Part shown: positions 55,619-64,000 of the stretch, in pieces
Position numbering within the stretch: position 1 is the stretch's first letter
How the letters are laid out: every line of letters starts with the position of its first letter
Origin: Panaeolus papilionaceus
Taxonomy: Eukaryota; Basidiomycota; Agaricomycetes; Agaricales
Direction: 5' to 3'
Assembly: GCA_015501605.1 (NCBI GenBank)
Contig: JADNRZ010000020.1
Span: 1-64,000 of the forward strand
DNA length: 64,000 nt
The notes under the pieces: generated by a model
Databases searched by the model: none
The model's input: only the letters and a program-made list of their open reading frames with translations
What the model was told of the DNA's origin: nothing
Translations under genes and position numbers: made by a program

Positions 55619-58600
55619 TTACATGTATGTAGGGTGAAAGTCTTTCATCTCAAACATGCGATGACGAAGGATGTATGTCACCACAGACTCGCCTGCTTGA
55701 TAAAGGGTGGGCTCCTTATCTTCCTTCTGAATAGAGATGAAGGTGGTCTTCATCTGTGATGCCATTTGGCAGAACAGAGCAGCCTTCTTTCGAGCGTAAA
55801 CGGCAGCAGCTTCGTTGGATTGACTTGTAGAGAGATTGCTCCAAACCCTATCGTACGTTTCAAAGGTCTTGATGCCGCAAATGAACTCAACTAACTTCAT
55901 CTCCCACTGCTCTCTCCATCGTTCCATCTCAGCCTCAGCTCAGAACCAGTGGACCATATCTCCTACAGGTCATTGTCAAACCAGACACGGTCACTATATT
56001 AAAGCAAAGATCAACGTACCTTCCTCTTCCCAAGCACAGATATCATCCTCAGTCAGATTCCCAACCTTTCCTAGTCTCCATATCCATCTGTCCTCGAGAG
56101 ACAAGGTTTTATCTGTAGCTGGACGGTGAGGGGTAGGAGAGGAGTCGCAGGTGGCCACTGACAAATCATATACATGGCGGTGGTAAGGAAAGAAAGAAAA
56201 AGAAAACATGTCTTAGGATCACGACGCAGTTATAACACACCTTTTGAAATCTTGAGCTTGACAGAGGAGCGCTCTGTTTATGATTAAAAAGCAAGTAAGA
56301 ACCCCATTTGAATCAGCCATAGTGCAAACAGTGGAGAGCATAAACTGGTACTCACTAAATTTTTTCTGACCGCCTTGAGTTGATACCAGTGTGACAAAGG
56401 TCTCATGAGGACGTTTCTGAGACACATCATCAACGGTAGGGTTGCTCATATCGGTAGATGATGGTTGGTGTGACATTGATGTAGAGGCAAAGGGCTTAGT
56501 CCAACCTGCACCATCAAATTTACGAGACTGACCTAGAGCACGCTTTACGGATGGTGGAAGGCGGACCGTATCTGCGAATGTGAGAGGGGGAAAGGATCGT
56601 GCACTATCTAAGTGGTCAAGTGAGACCATAGCACGGCGATTGTTGTTATATAGGTCAATAAGGGATAGCTGCTTTGAATTGACGCACTCAATGTTGGCCT
56701 TGGCTCTCGTGTTCTGGTCCTGGCCCTTGCAGTTGGTACGTTGGTGATGTAGGAGCTCGTCACTAGCCTTCACATATTGCTGAATGTTGATGATGATGTC
56801 GAATGCGATTCCCTCACGGAGTGATGCCTCAGTGGACCCCATGTCGGCAAGAAGGGGGCATGCTTTCCGGAATTCGGCATTGATGTCTGAAGGAAGGAAG
56901 AGCTTTTCATCCACGATGTTGACTTTCTGTGAATCCTGGTCAATGAAAGACTGTGTCAGACCAAGTGAAAGGCTTTCGTGAAGCACATGCCAGTCATCAA
57001 GCCGAGACTTGAGTTTTCTCCTATCCTGCTCGATTTCCTTCTCCAACGTTATTGTGAAATGGCTCTTGAGTGCAGCGGTCTTGATCTTAATATCATGCCT
57101 AGAGCCAAAATAATGAGCACAAATATCGTTGAGACAAAGATTTTACCTACTGAAGACCTTGAATATCGAGCCCTTCGTTGATAAACTTTGAAACCTCAAT
57201 GGGCGCCCCATCAATGGTGCTTGTGGCTCTCCTGGGAAGTCGGGTTTCAGATTCAAGAAGGGATGCCAAGATGGCTTTTTGCGATGGTACTATTGGCAGA
57301 TAGCACACTCAGGGTTAGAACTCACAGAGCAGAGATGTAGTGAACGAACCATTATGAGTTGACTGACAGTATACACATTCCACAATTTTACCCACCTTCG
57401 TCCGAGCTATGCGATCCTTAAGATTCCAACAAGAGATCTTGTCATGATGGAGGTTGCATAGAGACTGAAATTGCTGCTTGTGTTGGCGGTAGAGGTCGCG
57501 CGCTTCGTTGACTTCTTTCTCTAAGGTGAGATCTGTGCAAGGAGAAATAGAAGATGTGGTCCAATAAAGAAGTAGGGTATAAACACACGGATTTGCTTCA
57601 TCTTTTTCCAATTCCAATCACCATGAGTGTCGATAATGAGATCTTGATGAGCACCCGGGTTCATTTGGCGAAGTTGGGCACCATTCTGATTCATTTCGAT
57701 CCATGGATTCTCACAGTTCTCACCATGAAAATGACCTGCACCCTCAGTATAGGCAGCCAAGTGTAAGTACATACAATTGTCTTGGTGGTTCTGAACATGG
57801 ACAGCAGGTATTAGCATACGGGCACGAGAGATGAAACTGGAAAGAGATGGGTCTTTGAAGTTCGACATAAATCTCTTGACGAGATTTTGACCATAACTGC
57901 AGGCAATATCATATGAAAATAGAAAGTCTTCAGAGATCGCATGGGGTTCAGACCGTCTACCAGCAGGAACATGCAGAAGTCGGTGCTGTACTAAGGCGTG
58001 GTGTAGTGCCATATCCGTGTTAACGAACCTATTCCAACGATGGTGGTCAGACATACTCAGAGAATAGAATATGGACAGAGTGACAGAACCTTTCACCAAG
58101 CTGCAAGTCCACTGAACTTTTGATGAATGTATGTGAGCACCCAATATTGACGATGCCTGTTACATCCATGTTCCGAAACTTCTTCCAATCTTGCTTCTCA
58201 GCAGCATTGATATGGTTACAGGTCGTTTTCTAGTAACAAGATATTCAGCGAGGGAGTATGGTTGGTAATGGATCATGAATAAATGAAAATGGATCACCTC
58301 AGCTGTCATGCCACTGCCAACCTCCTTCAGATATACCTGGTAACTCGTCTCTTCTGGAAAGTATGCTCGGCCATGGAAAAGGGAATAGCTGAGAGGATCG
58401 CTGTTTTTCTTGTAGCGGTTGGCGTGGTGGTTACCATCTGCAGTCAACTGAAGTTGATTGAGATGCCTAAAAGGCGTGTTTCAGTTATGATTCAAGTTTT
58501 GTGAACGACCATACCTCAGACTCGACAGAAGATTCTGCCATGATTCATCCATGTTTACATGAGGCTCAGGGCACAGGGGACAGTGAACAAGCATGTTATT

Positions 58601-58696
58601 CAACTGGTGGTGTACTAGCTCAGCGTCAATACCATGGGCCTGACCCAGCCAGATTGTCATCATCAGAAGTCGCCAAACCTGCATGACTGGACCCAT
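55619..58696 (-). CDS. KDZ-superfamily transposase, multi-exon
   Basis: Many small exons on the minus strand join in phase. They run from CPLCPEPHVNMDESWQNL (58696-58515) through LTADGNHHANRYKK, TTCNHINAAEKQDWKKF, GERFVNTDMALHHAL, FSYDIACSYGQNLVKRF and HFHGENCENPW to HGDWNWKKMKQI. The C-terminal helical half (DQNTRAKANIECV near 56700, EMERWREQWE near 55920) completes it. This is the Kyakuja-Dileera-Zisupton transposase pattern, and the candidate D (ADGN), D (YDIAC) and E (GEN) are all present. The usual N-terminal CxC zinc region was not found upstream of 58696, so the N-terminus is missing, diverged or in unrecognised exons. It is divergent from the 60276 gene. It would cut and paste DNA in the nucleus. 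Confidence 0.78.
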
Positions 58697-60275
58697 CTGC
58701 GCATGTATCTCCTAAGGTGGATTATATTTCAAATCAAAACAATTCATATAGCATCTGAAAAACGCACTGTAACACTATGAGTAAAGGCATTGCATCAGTA
58801 AAATAATTGAAACCTGTTTTGTGGTTGTAGCACAGACCATTATGTAACAGACCTTTGCTCGCTGGTATGCCAATGCATGGACATGCACTCAGGTGCCATT
58901 CTGCTATTAAGTATAGATTCAGTAGAGCATCTTGATGATAGACTTGTAAAGAAATAAAATCATTATATTTCAATTGCAATACATGTGCCAGGATTATACA
59001 TGCTTATATTGCCTGGCATCGCCCTGATATTCACCTTGGGAAAAAGGACTTAACAAAATTCCTTCGATTGGATGTGACATACAGCACAACGTCACACCTG
59101 TGATGCTTATGAACACTACACGTGATAGTTGGTTCATAATTCAGAGCGAAGTTCAAGAACCCTCATGCTACCTTTCTCACTTAACTCACCACGATTCCTC
59201 TTAATTTCCCTTAAGGCGGGCCAGTCGAGCTAGAATAATATAAGGTATGACTGGCTTACTTCTCATATCTTTTAGCATTAACAGCCTATTTAAACTTTAT
59301 AGGTACAGTTCTCTGCTCATGGCTTGGTTCATTTGAAGGGTTCAGGTATCGTTCACTTTTACTTTCTAGCAATTGTTGTTGCTGAATTAAAACTGTATTT
59401 TCAAGGCAAAACCTCCACTTTTCAAACATCGTGACATGCTAGTGTGCCATTTCCACTCATTTCTTCCTCCAAAATTTCAGCATTTAGTTATGTAGAGGAC
59501 AATGCTATGGAGGATATTAATTGGCTCATGGTTTGAACACCCCTCCTTATGATTAATTAATACTCTAGTTGAATATTGTTTTGAGTTCTAATGTAAATTT
59601 CTATTAAATAATAATGACATGTTTTTCCATCTATTTATTTCATGACCAACTGCAAGAAATCTGAGATCCAGCTCTACCACAATACAAACTATGACTTCAA
59701 CTGGCAATCTGCGACATAGATGATTTCTCTGCTAATGTTGAGCCATTCTGATATCAATCTGACAAGTGTGTGATCAGCATTGTAAGAACCTGGCAGCTCC
59801 CTTATATCAAGTTTATGAAGGAGGGTGCCGATATAATCCACATATATACTATGCTGTAATCTTATGTCACATTGTAGCGATGGCAAGGGATTACAATGTG
59901 TTTATTACCCTTATAAGGGTGTATCTGTTTTCCCTGTTTTTACTGATGTGTCTGTCGAACGTCGCAGTGTGGAGCAGTAGTCATAGCACGAAATTTTTCC
60001 CTCTAGCTGGAGGAGGTGGAATTGTGCAAGGTCAGCATCCTGGGCATTCATGATGACAATGCTGAATTAAGTTTTCTCCGGTATTCAACGCACTCCTGAT
60101 GATGTCTTCTTGACGGAAATATCCGCAGAGGCGTCCCATCACAACCATGTATCAACATACACTTCTTTACTCTGCCCCATCACATCGATTCTGTCTGGAT
60201 CATCTCTATCTCAAGGTATGAACCTTGTCCTCTTCCTCTGTTAGATATCTCTCTAATCTCCCTCACCACAGAGAC
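58697..60275. other. Intergenic between divergent genes
   Basis: This AT-rich stretch between the transposase and the plus-strand gene contains one more GATTAATTAAT site near 59550. The minus-strand frame 58979-58734 could be a decayed part of the transposase N-terminus, but it has no recognisable motif. Confidence 0.45.
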
Positions 60276-62469
60276 ATGGCCCCAGTATGCCTTGAGAAGC
60301 TCACAGAGCAGCAGCGCGATCATGTCATTTCCTGTCTGGAGGAGCTCACCGACTATCTGGATGCTCACAACCCAACAGTAACGAGCCACCATGCAGGCAC
60401 CAAGGAATTCCTCGGCAGGCTTGTCAAATCTATTATGGCACACCCTCTCTTTGTGAGGTCTGAGATATATGGGGAGCCTGATGTCGTTCAATCGGTATGT
60501 TATCCTTTGCGAATGTTAGTGCACAAAGCTGACACGTCGAAGCATATTGGAACATTTCTTCGGAACTGGAAGAACAACACCTTCAGACCCAGTCGTAAGC
60601 CTGCAGCATCTTGGTCCAACTCCCTACCATCTTTGTCTTCTTGCAAAACCCCAACTGTCTCGCAGCGTGTTGCAGAATCCCTGGATAATGCCATCAGATC
60701 GATGGTCCTCCTGGATTGTGACATGCGACCAAAGGATCTCTTCTTCCGTCTATCACCACAGGCATATCAAGATCACTATGACCAACTTATCGCTAATGGC
60801 TCCAGCATTCCGGGTGCAGTTTCGAAAGCGAGAATGAAGTCTTGGGCTGAGGCTGATCAAGGAAAATGGGAACACCATAAGGAAGAACTGGAAGGGGACT
60901 TGGAAAGGTAACTCATCCTCCTCGTTAGTTGCATATACTAATTTAAATCTATACAGCAATCGGGCCATGTTTCCAGATATAATGCAATACGGCTTGCAGC
61001 AAAACCTCGACTGGGGTGTTCTTGGGACCTCACTCTTGGGGTTAATGTATGCATTCCATGATGATGACAATAGTATTCAGCATGGAATGTAAGTCGAATT
61101 TGGCTACTTTACTACCCCTTCTCACTGTTTTTGCAGCATATATGCGGGTTACGATCTTGAGAATAAGGGCGAGATAGCGCATAAACCTGCAGCCCATGAA
61201 AACCTGACGAAGACGTGGTTAGCTCATGCACAAACCTTCTTACCTCACATCAGTGTGTTCCGCTTTTGTCCTACATATGCTCAACTTTGATCTTGTTACT
61301 TAGGTATTACTGCAGCTTCACAGCGATCTGACGTTGATCCCAAGAGTCACATGGAAATGGACAACAACTCTCCAGTGTTAAAGACACTGGATGTAGCTGA
61401 CTATTCACCTCGCGAGATTCAGCGCATACTCAGACATTATCTTGAGTTGGTTTGGAGTGAGTGTTCCCCTTGATTAACAAAATGGATTCTTGCTTAGTAT
61501 CCCCCATGTCCTATAGCGCTGTCCTACCCTCCAGATAACGATATGCCGACCATTCCTTGGTCACGTATTGAAGGAACGCCCGATGTATTTTTTGACATCA
61601 GGTTATTCAATCTCCCAGTTCCTCTCACCACTGACGCTCCATGCTCCCCTGAATCGGCACCAACTCTCTTCCGACATCTTCTGATGCTCCAGCAGACAGG
61701 CTCTCAATTTAGGTTTTATGACAAGACTCACATCGACAAAGCTCTAGCTCAACTGGTGCAAGATCTTCTGAACAACATCGAGAAGGATGACGAAGATCTA
61801 GTTGGACCTCATTCTCCGAAAGCCATGCCTCTGCCGCCAGTAACGCCCCCACGACCAGGCTCATCCACTGCATTCTCTGCCATCTATCGTATGTATTCAC
61901 TTTATTAATCATGATGTATAAATGCTAATTATCGTTCATTTGTCAGACGAGAACACCCCGCCACCACCTCCACAGTCACCAACTCCAATGTCGTCATCTA
62001 ATACTTCTGGTTCGTTGGTTTCATCAATCCTTTTTCTTTTCATTGTGAAATTCAAGTGCTTATCAGACAATGCGGTCCTGCCACCGTCGCCTCCACGCCC
62101 ACCAAGTCCCAATGCCGCTGTGTTGAGTCCTCTACACACCATGAACACGGTTTCACCACTGCAGTCAAACCAGACTGCCAATTGTCTTCCTTCGAGTCCA
62201 GTTAAGGAAGTGGCCAGTGTTTGTGAGGTAGGAAAGGTAGGAAAACCGAAGCGAGGGAAGAAACGGGATATTGAGAACTTGGTGGCTATTGAGCACCCAT
62301 CCAGAACCAAGTGCGCTCGGACAACAACAAAGGTCGGCCTGCAGTATGCTGCTCAGACGCTCCCTCCTCCTGAAACAAGAAGGTACAATGTTCCATTGGA
62401 AACCAGGCTCTCTTATTAACAATATTTTTCATCCCACTCAGGGCACGTTGGGAGTATGCGCCGCTCTGA
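60276..62469 (+). CDS. Unknown nine-exon gene, possible KDZ cargo
   Basis: Exons 60276-60494, 60543-60907, 60957-61088, 61137-61252, 61304-61456, 61517-61888, 61947-62009, 62067-62382 and 62442-62469 (TGA) join in phase to about 587 residues. The 48-bp first intron keeps the frame if retained. The N-terminal two thirds are helical (LEKLTEQQRDHVISCLEEL, DNAIRSMVLLDCDMRP, IMQYGLQQNLDWGVLG). The C-terminal third is Pro/Ser-rich and disordered, with a basic GKVGKPKRGKKRD stretch that could be a nuclear signal. I do not recognise the family and see no enzyme motif. All nine exons are intact. Its position beside the transposase, within the same motif-flanked segment, suggests it is carried by the element. 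Confidence 0.65.
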
Positions 62470-62504
62470 ATAGACCCACTGCGGTAAGCCTGTCATTTTT
62501 ATTC

Positions 62505-62880
62505 TGAAGATCAATCATTAATTATTGTACTGCATACAGCTCGCTCTCATTTGTCATCACAAGAGGATGATTAATTCTGTTTTAGTTATGTAGAGTCGAC
62601 AGTGCCAGTCTTTTTTGTTTTCTTAAATACTTGATTAATTGTCAGATTCTCCACCATTAATTGGCATTTCTTACATCTGGGTTGATTAATCGTCTTTATT
62701 TCTTAAAACTGCACACTGATTATAATGTGTAAGACTGATTAATCACTTCGTCTGATTAATTGAACTCTAATTAATTGAACCCCCTCCCCTATGATCTACC
62801 CAGGTTCAGTGTGAACAGGTTGATTAATCCCACCACCGATTAAACATGAACTGCTTGATTTTCATGCCGTCCATTAATCA
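62505..62880. repeat. Right cluster of GATTAATC-type motifs
   Basis: About ten sites occur in 380 bp: exact GATTAATC near 62683, 62732 and 62821, plus GATTAATT, CATTAATT, CTAATTAATTG and CATTAATC variants. This mirrors 55070-55520 on the other side of the KDZ module. Confidence 0.6.
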
Positions 62881-62898
62881 AACCCCATCGCACTTTTG

Positions 62899-63002
62899 TC
62901 TCCTCAGGATTAGACTTTGCGTCGTCCTGCTCTTCCTCTCCCTCAGTGTTAGGCTTTGCGTCACCCTGTCTCCCTTCCGTGGATTGGACTATGTGTCATC
63001 CA
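62899..63002 (+). repeat. Three tandem ~36-bp repeats
   Basis: Units of the form TCTCC(C)TCAGGATTAG followed by CTTTGCGTC(A/G)(C/T)CC occur three times (TTAGACTTTGCGTCGTCC, TTAGGCTTTGCGTCACCC, TTGGACTATGTGTCATCC). They adjoin the inverted CAAAAGTGCGA partner at 62888-62898. Confidence 0.6.
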
Positions 63003-63151
63003 CTGTACTGACACTCCCTCCCTGCAGTAGGAGTGCGTCTTAAAGAGGAGGACTGATTCGTTATTTATAATAGGTCAACAGTACGTCTCTATGTGTCTAT
63101 CATCATCGAATTTCTCTAATTGACCACAGATATCCCCACTCAAGCTTTCTA

Positions 63152-64000
63152 ATGCCATCTGTGTTCGACCAAGCTATTGTCGCTAAGCGTGACCCTTCTG
63201 GTAGGTTTATTGTCTGATATATACTACCTTGACTAATTGTAACTACCTCGCAGCTCCCATTCGAGTCTTTGACGGCCTTGTTGCTGCCTACATGCAATAT
63301 GAAGGCGAACATATTCTTTGCACTTCCCCAAACCAGCACCATGTCCCTTTACCTATCCTCCATGAGGACAACGTACGGCTTCGAGCCAACCTACGCTATG
63401 GTACAGCAGACCATATGCTCTGGCCGCAGTTTGTTACACCCAACACATCTCATTTTTCCACCATGCTGAGAAAACCTGTCGACCCAAGCCACGCCCTTGC
63501 AGCCATTTGGTGGGACCCAACTCCTGCTGATTTCCTTCCATCATATGGAGGAATCATTAGCGGGATAGGAACGGTTCACCCGCATCGGTTATCAGCCCTA
63601 TGAAGCATTGAGTCCAAGATGCAGAAAAGAGTGGATTTGTACCTGGAATCCTCCCCAAAACCATCGTCCAACGCTACTAAACAGATCAACCTCAGGCGAT
63701 ACCACATGGAAAATTCTTGGATTAGGCTCTCTTCGCTCAAGGTATCCTATGTCGAGACCGTCTTCACCATCACCGAGTTCCAGAGATACTGTCTTGAAAT
63801 TATCGGCTTCATTGATTTCATGCAGAAATATCAACCGCACCTGGATGGCTTACAGAGATTCTCCAACGTCGCCAATGAAATCATGGGTGCCTTCACTTGG
63901 GATTCCTGTGCAGCTCAAGAACTCTTCAATGCCAGCATGCCTGTTTGGTTTCTGAGACGTTGGAAGGGTGATGTCTTTCCTTTCGAGAACAACATACTTC
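63152..64000 (+). pseudogene. Partial gene, uncharacterised fungal family
   Basis: A first visible exon ends at 63200 (ATG at 63152, though earlier exons are possible). A 53-bp intron (GTAGGT...CGCAG) leads to 63254, and the frame then runs to the right edge. Residues after the intron read APIRVFDGLVAAYMQYEGEH, and much later TEFQRYCLEIIGFIDFMQ then VANEIMGAFTWD and MPVWFLRRW. This is the pattern of a protein family that is common in Agaricomycetes and, to my knowledge, has no assigned function. An in-frame TGA at 63601-63603 interrupts it, but the next 132 codons are fully open to the window end. It is therefore a recent pseudogene or a gene with an unrecognised intron there. Confidence 0.55.

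Noticed and set aside
55940..55942. Apparent in-frame TGA in the C-terminal part of the KDZ transposase
   Set aside because: Using the acceptor ...TTCTGAG just downstream skips the stop and gives WEEEAEAEMERW, which fits the family. It depends on splice choice and is not evidence of inactivation.
55007..63083. CAACAGTAC present at both outer sides of the KDZ module as a possible TSD
   Set aside because: The adjacent sequences do not form inverted repeats, and a 9-base match between two ~100-bp windows is not rare enough to rely on.

Overview
The window looks like nuclear DNA of a filamentous basidiomycete (Agaricomycete type). The evidence is short introns of about 45-110 bp with GT(A/G)NG donors, multi-exon BTB-like genes, a KDZ-superfamily transposase, a Tad-like LINE, and Ty3/gypsy (chromodomain) and Ty1/copia elements. 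It is a transposon-dense accessory region. Elements are nested in genes and in each other, and several insertions can be dated relative to one another from target-site duplications (TSDs).

Layout. (1) 1-6258: a decayed Ty3/gypsy element on the minus strand, cut by the left edge. It holds a solo LTR of another family (261-809, TSD GGCAT), and its 5' LTR (5851-6258) lies inside a BTB-domain gene (6259-7020). (2) 7161-8408: an intact three-exon BTB-like gene. (3) 8791-10684: an intact four-exon integrase-like (DDE) gene whose first catalytic Asp appears to be Asn. (4) 10804-20558: an unknown multi-exon gene split by an 8.2-kb Tad-like LINE (11614-19857, minus strand) with intact ORF2, a 40-nt poly(A) and a 14-bp TSD. 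(5) 20559-22780: pyrimidine-rich DNA, a 31-bp minisatellite and a hAT-type MITE. (6) 22.8-33.1 kb and 46.7-53.0 kb: large, mostly non-coding blocks of about 5-6 kb in three diverged copies, each carrying internal copies of a ~200-bp core. Two of the three blocks are followed by paralogous P-loop GTPase genes (33459-34806 and 53432-54734). (7) 35195-42941: a Ty1/copia element with LTRs that look identical but an interior broken by a gypsy solo LTR, a hAT MITE, frameshifts and TGA codons. (8) 55.0-62.9 kb: a KDZ transposase gene (minus) divergent from an intact nine-exon gene of unknown function (plus). The pair is flanked on both sides by dense GATTAAT/ATTAATC clusters, suggesting one large transposon with a cargo gene. 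(9) 63.1-64.0 kb: a partial gene of a widespread but uncharacterised basidiomycete family, with one in-frame TGA.

How it fits together. The host component is the BTB-like genes, the integrase-like gene, the two unknown multi-exon genes and the GTPase pair. Most of the rest is mobile DNA. The block-plus-GTPase arrangement points to tandem segmental duplication followed by divergence. The copia element landed in the 3' flank of one copy, and a related flank at 21.7-22.3 kb preserves the matching empty site. All intron placements are by-eye predictions from splice consensus and reading frame. Similarity statements are by eye, with no alignments or database searches run.
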